Of a stretch of DNA of 64,000 nt, positions 8,044 through 16,392 are shown piece by piece. The position numbers and the translations under genes were made by a program. A model generated the notes under the pieces. It made no database searches. It was not told where the DNA came from and saw only the letters and a program-made list of their open reading frames with translations. This DNA comes from JAAYDI01 sp052034005 (GTDB lineage Bacteria > Planctomycetota > Planctomycetia > Pirellulales > Pirellulaceae): assembly GCA_052034005.1 (NCBI GenBank), contig JBPOJB010000040.1:1-64000 (forward strand), given 5' to 3'. Position 1 is the stretch's first letter. Every line of letters starts with the position of its first letter.

Positions 8044-9695
8044 ACGGCTCCCAGGCTGATCCTGTGGTGCGGTGCGCGGCCGAACGACGGGTCGGCGGCG
8101 GGCAGGTCAAATTCCTCGGGAAGCAATCCGAGCCACAGTCGGATCGGGAGGTCTTCGAGTCCTTTGACGCGTCCGGCGATATTCGCGAACGTCTCGCGGA
8201 GCTCGGGATCCACCCATTGGACGGTGTTCTGGATCTCCTGGGGCTGTTTGAGCTTGGCGAGAAGCGTGATCGCCTCGACCAGTTCCCCGGTCGCTTGTTC
8301 CGTCTTGCCCTGTTCGGCCAGCAGGTTCGCTTTGCCAATGAACCCGTAGGCGGCCAACTGGGGCTGTTCGCAGGCCGTGAGTTCGCGGTAGAGCAGCATC
8401 GCCTTACCCGGCTGGCCGTTGTTGCGGTACCAGTTGGCGAGCCGATGTGTGGCCAGGTGCGCGTAGAACTGGTTGATCGGCGTGGACTCGGGGAAGTACC
8501 GGATGACCGCCTCCCAGGCTTCCTTGGTGTTGAGCATGATGGCGTGCCAATACTGCAGTTCGGCTGACTCTTTGCGCTCCACGGCCGGGGCCTGGACATC
8601 CAGGTAATAGTCGGGTCGGTTGAGCCAGGCACCCGCGGCGCCCGCCAGGACGGCGACCACGACCGCGGCGGCGAGTCCGACGCCGGCCAGTCGCCGGCGA
8701 ATGGCCGCCGTCTGGGATTTCATGATCGCGTCGAGTCGCATCGTGGCTTCCGAGCGGGCTTGGGCGAAGGCCAGCAGCTCGGGCACGTCCCACTGGTCGT
8801 CACCGCTCGGCCACTGGTCCAAGCCTTCGACGTTCAGCGCGCGCAGGTCGCGCATCACTTCATTGGGCGTCTGGTACCGGTCGGCCGGGTTCTTGACCAG
8901 CAGGCGGTGGACGATGCGGCACAGCCCGTCCGGCAGGTCGGGGCGCAGGTTCTCCAGCCGCTCGGGTTCCGTGCGCAGGTGCTGCACTGCCACGCTCAAC
9001 GGCGTCTCGCCTTCAAACGGCGGCCGTCCGGCGAGCATTTCGTAGCTGGTCACACCGAACGAATAGAGATCGCTTCGCGGATCGACCGCCCGCCCCTCCA
9101 CCTGCTCGGGGCTCATGTACAGCGGCGTGCCCATGGTCACACCCACCTGGGTCAGGTTCACCGCCTGGCCGTCGGACGTGACGCGTGCCAGGCCGAAGTC
9201 GGCGACTTTGACTTCGCCGGTCCGCGCGAGCATGATGTTTTCGGGCTTGATATCCCGATGAATGGTTCCTTGCTGGGACGCGCGGGCCAGCGCCGCAACC
9301 ACCTGACGCATGATGTGCACGGCCGTCCGCGTATCGGCCGTCCGGTGGCGGCCCAGCCACTGCTTGAGGTTCTGTCCCGCCACGTATTCCTGGGCGATGA
9401 AGTGGATCCCGTCGATACAGCCGACCTCGTGGATCTGCACGATGTTGGCGTGGACCAGCGACGCGGCCGCCTGAGCTTCGTTGTGGAACCGGCGAATATA
9501 TGCCTCGTCGGCCGCCAGGCTGCGTTTGAGGACCTTGAACGCCACCTGACGGCGCAGCGAAAGCTGCTCGGCCAGGTAGACGTCCGCCATGCCGCCACGC
9601 CCCAAGCGCCGCAACAACTGGTAGTCGCCCAGCCGCACGCCCGACAGGTCGGGATCGGAACCAGCCGGCTCTCTCGGCGACGGTGTTTCGGACAT
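8037..9695 (-). CDS. Membrane-anchored Ser/Thr protein kinase with C-terminal helical repeats
   Basis: This 552-residue Hanks-type kinase has a glycine-rich loop GRGGMADVY (32-40), catalytic Lys54, HRDIKPEN with Asp148, and DFG at 166-168. The activation segment continues to the APE-equivalent SPEQ. Beyond the kinase domain a single membrane segment at about 337-358 leads to an extracytoplasmic domain of roughly 190 residues with TPR-like helical pairs (YAHLATHRLANWYRNNG, KAMLLYRELTACEQ). The architecture resembles the planctomycete expansion of PknB-like kinases. The ATG at 9695 is chosen because the kinase N-terminus follows directly; a candidate promoter lies upstream. It faces the YTV gene end to end. 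Confidence 0.92.
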   Translation of the reverse strand: MSETPSPREPAGSDPDLSGVRLGDYQLLRRLGRGGMADVYLAEQLSLRRQVAFKVLKRSLAADEAYIRRFHNEAQAAASLVHANIVQIHEVGCIDGIHFIAQEYVAGQNLKQWLGRHRTADTRTAVHIMRQVVAALARASQQGTIHRDIKPENIMLARTGEVKVADFGLARVTSDGQAVNLTQVGVTMGTPLYMSPEQVEGRAVDPRSDLYSFGVTSYEMLAGRPPFEGETPLSVAVQHLRTEPERLENLRPDLPDGLCRIVHRLLVKNPADRYQTPNEVMRDLRALNVEGLDQWPSGDDQWDVPELLAFAQARSEATMRLDAIMKSQTAAIRRRLAGVGLAAAVVVAVLAGAAGAWLNRPDYYLDVQAPAVERKESAELQYWHAIMLNTKEAWEAVIRYFPESTPINQFYAHLATHRLANWYRNNGQPGKAMLLYRELTACEQPQLAAYGFIGKANLLAEQGKTEQATGELVEAITLLAKLKQPQEIQNTVQWVDPELRETFANIAGRVKGLEDLPIRLWLGLLPEEFDLPAADPSFGRAPHHRISLGAVG

Positions 9696-9730
9696 CTGCG
9701 GGTGTCTCGGAAGGAAAATGCCCGCCATCA

Positions 9731-9759
9731 AGTATGTACGGTACGGGCACTTGTGGCAA
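9731..9759 (-). promoter_or_regulatory. Candidate sigma-70 promoter of the kinase gene
   Basis: Leftward TTGCCA, a 17-base spacer and CATACT, about 40 bp before the kinase ATG. Confidence 0.4.
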
Positions 9760-9804
9760 TGCAGCCGCGAAGCACCAACCCCAAGATTTAGTCCGGGCGG
9801 GCCA

Positions 9805-10638
9805 CTAGTCGATCTGAACCAGCACATTCAAGCTGCCGGAGCGGAACCCTTGCAGGTCGAGCGTGACGAATTTGAATCCCAATTCCTGCAGGTACTGCGT
9901 CAGTCGGGTCCGCAGGTCGTCCTGGACCAGCCGTGGAAGATCGGCTTGGGGGACTTCGATCCGAGCCATGTCGTTCTTGTGGTACCGGACACGGACGGTC
10001 GGGAACCCTGCCGCACGCAGGAACTGCTCGGCCCGATCGATCATCGCCAGGCGTTCGACCGTCACCGACTCGCCGTAGGCGATCCGGCTGGAGAGGCAGG
10101 GCGTGGCCGGTTTGTCCCAGATCGGCAGGCCCCAGTCTTTGGCCAGCGCGCGCACAACCTGCTTCGTGATGCCGCATTCGGCCAGCGGACTGCGCACGGC
10201 CTGCTCGGTGGCCGCGCGCATACCCGGCCGGTAGTCGGACAGGTCGTCGGCATTCGCGCCGTTGACGATGACCGCCACGTCGAGCGACTGTTGGAGATCC
10301 TTGATGTTCAGGTAGAGTTCGGTCCGGCAGTGGTAGCAGCGGTCGGGCGCGTTGCCCGCGTACTGGGGCCGCGCCAGTTCGTTGGTCGAGATCTCCACGT
10401 GCCGGATGCCGATCAAGCGGGCCATGTCCCGCGCCTGGTCGAGTTCCCCCTTGGCCAGACTGGGACTTACGCCCGTCACGGCGACCGCCCGATCGCCCAG
10501 CGCGAGGGCTGCCGCTTTGGCCAGCACGCTGCTGTCCACGCCCGCTGAAAAGGCCACCGCACAACTGCCCAGCGAGCGCATCACATCGAGCAACTGAGCC
10601 CGTTGGGCGGCCAATTCCGGTATCGGATCGCCTGACAT
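9805..10638 (-). CDS. larE: LarE-type ATP-dependent sacrificial sulfur transferase
   Basis: The 277-residue protein has the PP-loop pyrophosphatase motif S31-A-G-V-D-S-S and a Cys (C181) in TPCLSSR at the position of the LarE sulfur donor. LarE activates pyridinium-3,5-biscarboxylic acid mononucleotide with ATP and donates the Cys sulfur in building the nickel-pincer cofactor of lactate racemase. A CYHC pair (C101, C104) is also present, as in other LarE-like proteins. No LarB, LarC or LarA partner is in this window. The start is the ATG at 10638, with GGAGGG about 12 bases upstream. Confidence 0.87.
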   Translation of the reverse strand: MSGDPIPELAAQRAQLLDVMRSLGSCAVAFSAGVDSSVLAKAAALALGDRAVAVTGVSPSLAKGELDQARDMARLIGIRHVEISTNELARPQYAGNAPDRCYHCRTELYLNIKDLQQSLDVAVIVNGANADDLSDYRPGMRAATEQAVRSPLAECGITKQVVRALAKDWGLPIWDKPATPCLSSRIAYGESVTVERLAMIDRAEQFLRAAGFPTVRVRYHKNDMARIEVPQADLPRLVQDDLRTRLTQYLQELGFKFVTLDLQGFRSGSLNVLVQID

Positions 10639-11096
10639 CGCCCGCGTGTTCCCTCCAACCTGGCCGACCCCGCCGACAAAAAAAGGTAAACGCTCCACCG
10701 CAATGCCGTGGCGATGCGTTCTGTGAGAGCCCGCAGTACTAACGTGGGAACCTGAGCCTCGGGTTGTGTGATCCAAGCTGCGGCAAGCCCAAGGGGCCCT
10801 CCACAGCGGCTGTACACGCGGCCAAGGCTGTATTTAGTTCCCCGCGGACCTCTTATCGGCTCCCCAAAAAATCGTCACCGTCAACACGCGCATGGCAGAG
10901 CAGTTTACCAGCGATCCCGGATGAGATCGCATGCGCATCCTATACAACTCGACGCGATCGTGCAACGTTGCGCGGGCCCGGCGCGGGCCGAGCCGCTTAT
11001 GCCTCGGAAGAGGGTGCTCACGCCGTTGTGGGCGGTCTCACAACCCCGCGCACAACACTCCGAGCGATACACGGCGGCCGATTCGCCCACGGCCCG
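10639..11096. other. 458-bp intergenic region without a recognised gene
   Basis: Between the larE start and the end of the DUF4912 gene, both leftward. I looked for SRP RNA, tmRNA and RNase P signatures and saw none. A short imperfect palindrome (AACCTGAG/CTCGGGTT) lies near 10749-10765. Short open frames here lack RBS and any recognisable protein features. Confidence 0.45.
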
Positions 11097-12332
11097 TTAC
11101 GAGTGCTGTTCGCGGATCATCGGTTCCATGACCTTGGTGTTCCGTTCGACGGCCAGGACGATGGTGCGCTGTTCGGCCCCGTCGCGGCTGTTGGCGACCA
11201 CGGGCAGCAGTTGGCGGCGATCGGGCATGCTCATCCGCACCGTGAACGTCCCGTCGGAGCGGAGTTTGATCGGTTCGCCGGCCAGCGTGACATGGGACCC
11301 GGCTTTCGTCTTGCCGTAGATGATCATCTCTGCGTCCACGGTGAAGTCGAAGTCCTTGTCGCGGCGCAGGATCTGTTCGCTGCCATCGCCCCGGTGGGCC
11401 ACCAGGGGCGAGCCCATCGGGCGGCGCAGCCGCTCTTCGAACAGCTCCTGCAGATCACCGCCGGCAGACGTCTCTTCGTAGCCGCCGCTGAGCGCGTAGA
11501 TCTTCTCGTAGTTTTCGGCAATGTCCGTCCAGTTCTCGTCGATCGCATCGCTGCTGCCCGGCCGCGGGGTGGTGACCACGTTGCTGCGCGCCAGGGCGTA
11601 GAACCGGCCGTTGTCGGCCAGGTAGCCCAGGTCGACCCGATAGCTGTTGGGCGATTCCCGGATATCGATGTACCAGTTCTTCACGCCCCCGTGGATCGGG
11701 ATGTCGCGGACCAGGGATTCGGCCGCCGAGGTGGTCGCGCCGGCCTCAACCTGCATCAGCCGCAACGTGGGTTCGCACGTGTGCCAGTGCTCGGCCAAGG
11801 CCGCACGTGCCCGTGCGACACTCTGGCGCGTCACATCCCAGCAGGCCTGGAGCCAGTACGGGTCGCGCACCAGCAGGACGACCCGGTCCCGCCCCGGTAC
11901 CGGCACCGGCATGGGACGGCGCGACTTCTTGGGCTTGCGGCCGTTGGGCAACGACTGCATGGAAGCATGTGACAGGTCTTTGCGCTGCTCCCGGATCTCA
12001 TTGATCTTCTGGACCTTGCGCAACACGCGCGAGTCCGACTCCTTGGCCGCCGGGAGAGCGGGACGAGTTTTCTCGGATTCCTTGCGCACCGCCGGACGAT
12101 TCGCCACCGCAGCCCTGCCCGTTTCGTCTGCACGCTTGCGCTTGGCCAGCGGCTTGGAGCACGCCGATCGGGCCGCGGCCCTCGCCTGCGCCTTGGAGGC
12201 CTTAACCAGCGCTCGCACAAGCTGGTCCTTGGTCATCGAATGGATGCCCGTAAGTCCCATCTTCCGGGCCAACGACGTAAGATCTTTGACGGTCTGCGAT
12301 CGGAGGTCGGCAATGGTGATCAACGGTTTCAC
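11097..12332 (-). CDS. Rho_N/SAP-like plus DUF4912 protein
   Basis: The 411-residue protein starts at a GTG (12332) with an upstream GAGAAAAG. Residues 1-45 (TIADLRSQTVKDLTSLARKM...) look like the helix-extension-helix domain found at the N-terminus of Rho and in SAP-type nucleic-acid binders. A basic Ala/Lys-rich linker (about 46-140) follows, and then a DUF4912-like domain: VVLLVRDPYWLQACWDV, TLRLMQVEAG, NWYIDIRESPNSYRVDLGYL. The C-terminal part is rich in beta strands. The function of DUF4912 proteins is not known to me; the two domains together suggest a nucleic-acid-linked role, which is inference. Nothing adjacent clarifies it. Confidence 0.8.
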   Translation of the reverse strand: MKPLITIADLRSQTVKDLTSLARKMGLTGIHSMTKDQLVRALVKASKAQARAAARSACSKPLAKRKRADETGRAAVANRPAVRKESEKTRPALPAAKESDSRVLRKVQKINEIREQRKDLSHASMQSLPNGRKPKKSRRPMPVPVPGRDRVVLLVRDPYWLQACWDVTRQSVARARAALAEHWHTCEPTLRLMQVEAGATTSAAESLVRDIPIHGGVKNWYIDIRESPNSYRVDLGYLADNGRFYALARSNVVTTPRPGSSDAIDENWTDIAENYEKIYALSGGYEETSAGGDLQELFEERLRRPMGSPLVAHRGDGSEQILRRDKDFDFTVDAEMIIYGKTKAGSHVTLAGEPIKLRSDGTFTVRMSMPDRRQLLPVVANSRDGAEQRTIVLAVERNTKVMEPMIREQHS

Positions 12333-12894
12333 CTTTTCTCAACGGGATTCCAGCATGCATCACGTCGTGTCAGTCAAGCCATGCGTCATCCGTGAGCCGG
12401 CCAATGGCCACGTCCCACCAAACTGCCGTGGGGGCCAAAGGACGATCGAAGCCGGGTCAGTCTTCCGATTGCCCCGTCGCTTTTTCGCGTTGATTGCGGC
12501 GTCAACGCACGGCGGGCATCCTCGTTGAACACCCTTCGGGGGCGATCTCCCCAGGTAGGTGGGCTCTCGAAGCTCCAGTTATTCCGAGTGTAACCGAAAT
12601 GCGCAATAACGCAACGCACGCCACCCAATAAGGCGGTGAGCTGGTCCGGCTGGATGGCTACAACAGCCTTGAAATCAAGTACTTATGGCGACCCGTCGCG
12701 CGGGTGGAATATTGCGCGCCGCCAACGCGTGTACGTCGGTTGACCGCATGGATTCGGTGGGATAGAGTTGTGGGTTTTGGTAAGGGACGAAGCCGCGAGA
12801 GCAGTCTGCGTGCCGCTTCCGATCCGCCTAAGTTATTGCCCAGTTGGATGTTACATCGAATTGGGAAGACGCCCCTGGCATCCGGCGTCCAGAC
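12333..12894. other. 562-bp region upstream of the atp operon
   Basis: Between the divergent DUF4912 gene and the atpZ-like gene. It contains the candidate atp promoter (12740-12768). I see no convincing gene; an open frame at 12386-12628 on the minus strand has random-looking composition and no RBS. Confidence 0.5.
12740..12768 (+). promoter_or_regulatory. Candidate promoter of the atp operon
   Basis: TTGACC, a 17-base spacer and TAGAGT, about 125 bp before the GTG at 12895. The -35 matches 5 of 6 and the -10 4 of 6. Confidence 0.45.
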
Positions 12895-13125
12895 GTGAAA
12901 CCGCCCTCCGACGATCGAGTTCCGCTGGCGCGGGCGTATGATCGAGCGACCCGTGCCATCACCGTGGCCATCGGGATGGTCTTGCCGGGATTCCTGGGAT
13001 ACCTCCTGGACAGCTACCTCGGAACGCGTGTGTTGTTCACACTCCTCGGCTTTGGGCTGGGTATGTCATTGGGGATCTGGCAGTTGCTGCGCTGGACGGC
13101 GTCTTCCACTGACAAGGGTGAATAG
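12895..13125 (+). CDS. AtpZ/AtpI-family small membrane protein
   Basis: A 76-residue protein with two membrane segments (AITVAIGMVLPGFLGYLLDSYLG and a second starting VLFTLLGFGLGMSLG), the usual form of the AtpZ/AtpI-like proteins at the head of bacterial atp operons. Such proteins have been linked to Mg2+/Ca2+ supply or c-ring assembly. The GTG at 12895 is used; an in-frame TTG at 12844 would add 17 residues, and neither has a clear RBS. First gene of the operon. Confidence 0.72.
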   Translation: MKPPSDDRVPLARAYDRATRAITVAIGMVLPGFLGYLLDSYLGTRVLFTLLGFGLGMSLGIWQLLRWTASSTDKGE

Positions 13126-13212
13126 CCGGGACAGGTGGGCGGGCACGACGTAGGCTTGTGAGCGGAGCATTCAGGAGCGGGGGGCATCGCGAAGGACGGG
13201 GGGGTGACGCGC

Positions 13213-13626
13213 ATGGTGCAGGCGAAGGGCACAAGTCAGACCGTTCGTGCGCTGTGGGTGATCGGATCGCTGCTGCTTTCCGCGGCGGTCGTGGTCCCGT
13301 GCGGCTACGCGGCGCAGGCGCGTTGGGGTGCGATCAGCGCGTCGCTGGCCTGGGCGACCTGCCTGCTGGGCGGGCTGTTGGCCCTCTGGCTGGTCCACCT
13401 GTTTCGCGGTCCCCAGAATGTCGTGCCCCAGGTGCTTCTGGGGATGTTCGCACGGATGGGCATACCGTTGCTGATCTGCATGGCGGTGTACGTCCAGGGT
13501 GGTCCCATGGCGCAGGCCGGGTTCGTGTACTACCTGTTGGCCTTTTATTTCGTGACGCTGATCAGCGAGACAATTCTGCTGGCGCGTGCTGAGCAGCCGC
13601 AGGTAACGGAAAGGCGCACGGTGTAG
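13213..13626 (+). CDS. ATP synthase protein I-like membrane protein
   Basis: A 137-residue protein with about four membrane segments (LWVIGSLLLSAAVVVPCGYA, ISASLAWATCLLGGLLALWL, MGIPLLICMAVYV, FVYYLLAFYFVTLIS). Size, position in front of atpB and a Pro/Gly-rich third segment match the AtpI-type assembly factors. The ATG at 13213 has a G-run 9 bases upstream; a GTG nine bases earlier is possible. It precedes atpB with a 3-bp gap, so translation is probably coupled. Confidence 0.72.
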   Translation: MVQAKGTSQTVRALWVIGSLLLSAAVVVPCGYAAQARWGAISASLAWATCLLGGLLALWLVHLFRGPQNVVPQVLLGMFARMGIPLLICMAVYVQGGPMAQAGFVYYLLAFYFVTLISETILLARAEQPQVTERRTV

Positions 13627-13629
13627 AGC

Positions 13630-14646
13630 ATGGCTGGTCACGACGCACCGCACCCGTTGTTGGAAGCACCGTTGGGCACGGCCGCGCAGGTGACGGCCCG
13701 CGCGCCGGACACAGCCCGGACGGCTGGGGACCAGGCGTCGCACGAGTCGCACGATCCCTTGGCGGCCGAGACGCTGATGCATCATGTGAAGGACTCGGAC
13801 TACTTCCACGTGCCGCGCGCGCTGAGCCGGCAGACGGACGGGAAGATATACATCCCCCAGCTGCGCAAATCACAGGAACCGATCCTGGTGATCAAGACGC
13901 CGTTCGCGCCGCTGAACAACCTGATCGAGCCGTTCGACCTGAAGATCACCAAGTTCATGGTGTTGGAGGTGGTCGCGGCCCTGATCCTGGTGGTGGTGTT
14001 TGTCCCGTTGGCGCGGCGTCTCCGGTCCGGTCAGGCGCCGCGCGGGCGGATCACGAACCTGCTCGAAGCGATGGTGATGTTCATTCGGAACCAGGTGGCG
14101 CGGCCGACGATCGGTTCGCAGGACGGGGACCGCTTCGCGCCGTTCTTGCTGACGATCTTCTTCTTCGTGCTGTTGTGCAACCTGCTGGGGTTGGTGCCCT
14201 GGGCCGGCTCGCCCACGGCGGCGCTCGCGACGACCGGGTCGCTGGCGGCGATCACGTTCCTGGCGGTGGTCGTGGCGGGTTCGCTCAAGTCGGGTCCGCT
14301 CGGCTTCTGGATCGGCCAGGTGCCGCGCATGGACCTGCCCCTGCTCATCCACATCCCGATGTTCCTCTTGATCTTCGTCCTGGAAGTCCTGGGGTTGTTG
14401 ATCAAGCACATCGTATTAGCGATGCGTTTGCTGGCCAACATGATGGCCGGGCATGTGGTCTTGGCGGTGTTGATCGCGTTCATCAGCGCGTCGGCCGGCA
14501 CGATGGCCTTTCTGGGCGTGGTGCCCGCCAGCCTTTTCGGTTCGGTCGCGCTCAACCTGCTGGAGTTGTTCGTGGCCTTTTTGCAGGCGTACATTTTCGC
14601 GTTTCTGTCGGGGTTGTTCATCGGGATGGCGGTCCATCCCCACTGA
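13630..14646 (+). CDS. atpB: F-type ATP synthase subunit a
   Basis: The 338-residue subunit a forms the proton half-channel facing the c ring. The stretch IVLAMRLLANMMAGHVVLAV contains the conserved Arg of the a-subunit (A-x-R-L-x-x-N-M-x-A-G-H). Membrane segments follow the family pattern, with GNLLGLVPWAG replaced by CNLLGLVPWAG. The protein is longer than the usual 240-280 residues because of a roughly 110-residue N-terminal extension (EAPLGTAAQVTARA..., SRQTDGKIYIP) before the first membrane helix near ITKFMVLEVV. Such extensions occur in some planctomycetes and delta-proteobacteria. The ATG at 13630 is 3 bp after the preceding stop. Confidence 0.95.
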   Translation: MAGHDAPHPLLEAPLGTAAQVTARAPDTARTAGDQASHESHDPLAAETLMHHVKDSDYFHVPRALSRQTDGKIYIPQLRKSQEPILVIKTPFAPLNNLIEPFDLKITKFMVLEVVAALILVVVFVPLARRLRSGQAPRGRITNLLEAMVMFIRNQVARPTIGSQDGDRFAPFLLTIFFFVLLCNLLGLVPWAGSPTAALATTGSLAAITFLAVVVAGSLKSGPLGFWIGQVPRMDLPLLIHIPMFLLIFVLEVLGLLIKHIVLAMRLLANMMAGHVVLAVLIAFISASAGTMAFLGVVPASLFGSVALNLLELFVAFLQAYIFAFLSGLFIGMAVHPH

Positions 14647-14718
14647 CGCTTCCGCAATGGGAATGGGAACCGACTGTTACTTACGTAGGCCGATTTTCTT
14701 TCAATGGAGACTGATGAC

Positions 14719-15078
14719 ATGTTCAAGTGGGTGAAGATCTTCACGCTGCTCATCGCGTTGATGCTGGCCGCGACGCCCGTCATGGCCCAGGCGCCGGATC
14801 AAGCCGCGCAGGGGCCGGCGCAAGCTGCGCAGGTGATGACCGTGGCCGACCAGGCGAAAGTGAATTCGGTGGTGTATCTGGGCGGCGCGTTCGGGGCCGG
14901 CATGGTGATTCTCGGGGCCGCCTATGGGATCGGCAGCATCGGGACGAAGGCGGTGGAGAGCATGGCGCGCCAGCCGGAGGTGGCGGGCAACATTCAGACG
15001 GCGATGCTGATCTCGGCGGCCCTGATTGAAGGTGCCACCTTCTTCGCGCTGGTGATCTGCATGCTGTTCAACAACTGA
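14719..15078 (+). CDS. atpE: F-type ATP synthase subunit c with N-terminal leader
   Basis: A 119-residue subunit c. The mature-like hairpin has a Gly-rich first helix (GGAFGAGMVILGAAYGIG), the conserved loop SMARQPE and a second helix with the proton-carrying Glu in AALIEGATFFALV. The residue after that Glu is Gly, not the Ser/Thr of Na+-binding rings, so H+ is likely. The first ~24 residues (MFKWVKIFTLLIALMLAATP, then VMAQA) read as a cleavable signal peptide, longer than the usual 75-80-residue protein. The ATG at 14719 is favoured by GGAG 8 bases upstream. It is separated from atpB by 72 bp. Confidence 0.95.
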   Translation: MFKWVKIFTLLIALMLAATPVMAQAPDQAAQGPAQAAQVMTVADQAKVNSVVYLGGAFGAGMVILGAAYGIGSIGTKAVESMARQPEVAGNIQTAMLISAALIEGATFFALVICMLFNN

Positions 15079-15140
15079 CGTGGCCCGGGAGCGGGGGTTT
15101 TTCCATCTTGATTCGACGTCCTGCACGGCGGCGTACTGCT

Positions 15141-15743
15141 ATGAAGATCATGACCACCTTATCGCGTGTGATCCTCGTCCTGGGGGCCTGGCAGGCCGGC
15201 GCGGTGTCGGCGTGGGCGGAGGGAGCCGCGGGGGCGCCATCCAACGCGACCAACCCCTTGGTGTTCGATCCCGACCTGGCGTGGTTCACACTGGTCGTGT
15301 TCGTGCTGCTGCTGTTCGTGCTCACCAAATTCGCCTGGAAGCCCTTGCTCTCCGGTCTGGAGCGGCGCGAGCAGACGATCGCGCACATGATCGACGAGGC
15401 GAAGCGGAATCAGGCGGAGGCCGAGCAGAAGCTGCAGGCCTACGAACGGAAGCTTGCGGAGGCCGCCGCCGAAGCGCAGGGCATCGTGAGCCACGCGCGG
15501 CGCGAGGCGACGGCAGCGGGCGAACAGCTGATCGGCGAAGCGCGCGCGGCGGCGGACAAGGAGCGGCAGCGGACCTTGGCGGAGATCGAGGCCGCCAAGA
15601 ACGCGGCGGTCCAGGCGATCGCGGACCAGAGCGCTCAGCTGGCATTCACGCTGGCCCGCAAGCTGATCCACAAGGAACTCCGCCCGGAAGACCACTCCGT
15701 GCTCATTCGTGAATCTCTCGACCAGTTCCCCAGCGAGAACTGA
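15141..15743 (+). CDS. atpF: F-type ATP synthase subunit b with N-terminal leader
   Basis: A 200-residue subunit b: a signal-like leader (MKIMTTLSRVILVLGAW..., cleavage near WAEG), one membrane segment (LAWFTLVVFVLLLFVLTKFAW), the following conserved KPLLSGLERRE, and a long charged coiled coil rich in Ala/Glu that forms the peripheral stalk. The ATG at 15141 is preferred over an upstream TTG at 15108 because it gives a proper leader. It binds AtpH (delta) at its C-terminus. A second leader-bearing subunit in the same operon, like AtpE. Confidence 0.94.
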   Translation: MKIMTTLSRVILVLGAWQAGAVSAWAEGAAGAPSNATNPLVFDPDLAWFTLVVFVLLLFVLTKFAWKPLLSGLERREQTIAHMIDEAKRNQAEAEQKLQAYERKLAEAAAEAQGIVSHARREATAAGEQLIGEARAAADKERQRTLAEIEAAKNAAVQAIADQSAQLAFTLARKLIHKELRPEDHSVLIRESLDQFPSEN

Positions 15744-15748
15744 CCGCC

Positions 15749-16372
15749 ATGGCCGAGCCGTCCGGATCCAGATCGTTTGACAGTCCCCGCGAGCGTCTGG
15801 GGGCGATCTACGCCCAGGGGCTCCTGGGCGCCGCCGAGCGTCAGCGCGTGACCGTGCAGGTGCTGGCGGAACTCGACTCGCTGATCGACGATGTGCTCAA
15901 CCGGCTGGAGAAGTTCGAGCAGTTCCTGGCGTCCCCGCGCATCGGGCTGCCGGAGAAGACTCAGCTGCTGGACCGCGCGTTCGCGGCCCGGATGACGCCC
16001 CTGCTGCTGAACTTCTTGAAGGTCGTCGCCCGGCACGGCCGGCTCGACTGCCTGCGCCAGATCCGGTCGGCGGCCCAACGGCAATACACTGCGCTGCTCG
16101 GCCGCGTCGAGGTGACCGTCCGGTCCGCCCTGCCGCTGAGCCTGCCGATGCGCCGGCAGATCGAGCAGCGGCTGGTGGCCGCGCTGGGCCGGCCGGTCGA
16201 GCTGCAATGCGTGGTCGACCCGCAGCTGCTGGGCGGCCTGCAGCTGCGCGTGGGCGATACGGTGTACGACGGCAGCCTGACCAACCGGCTGGACAAGATG
16301 CGCGCGGAGACGATCGGCCGCACCGCGCAATTGATTCGTGAATCGCTCGAACGGTTCCTGATTACAGAGTAG
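15749..16372 (+). CDS. atpH: F-type ATP synthase subunit delta
   Basis: The 207-residue delta subunit connects the peripheral stalk to the top of F1. The helical N-terminal domain starts RLGAIYAQGLLGAAE and the C-terminal part contains the conserved end LGGLQLRVGDTVYDGSL(T)NRLDKM. It starts 6 bp after atpF. Length slightly above the usual 175-185. Confidence 0.93.
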   Translation: MAEPSGSRSFDSPRERLGAIYAQGLLGAAERQRVTVQVLAELDSLIDDVLNRLEKFEQFLASPRIGLPEKTQLLDRAFAARMTPLLLNFLKVVARHGRLDCLRQIRSAAQRQYTALLGRVEVTVRSALPLSLPMRRQIEQRLVAALGRPVELQCVVDPQLLGGLQLRVGDTVYDGSLTNRLDKMRAETIGRTAQLIRESLERFLITE

Positions 16373-16392
16373 CGACCCCGGAGAGGGCCTCG

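Noticed and set aside
10639..11096. Possible ncRNA in the gap between larE and the DUF4912 gene
   Set aside because: No SRP, tmRNA, RNase P or riboswitch signature could be seen; only a weak palindrome.
12386..12898. Small open frames upstream of the atp operon (minus 12386-12628, plus 12704-12898)
   Set aside because: No RBS, no conserved features; region better explained as promoter DNA.
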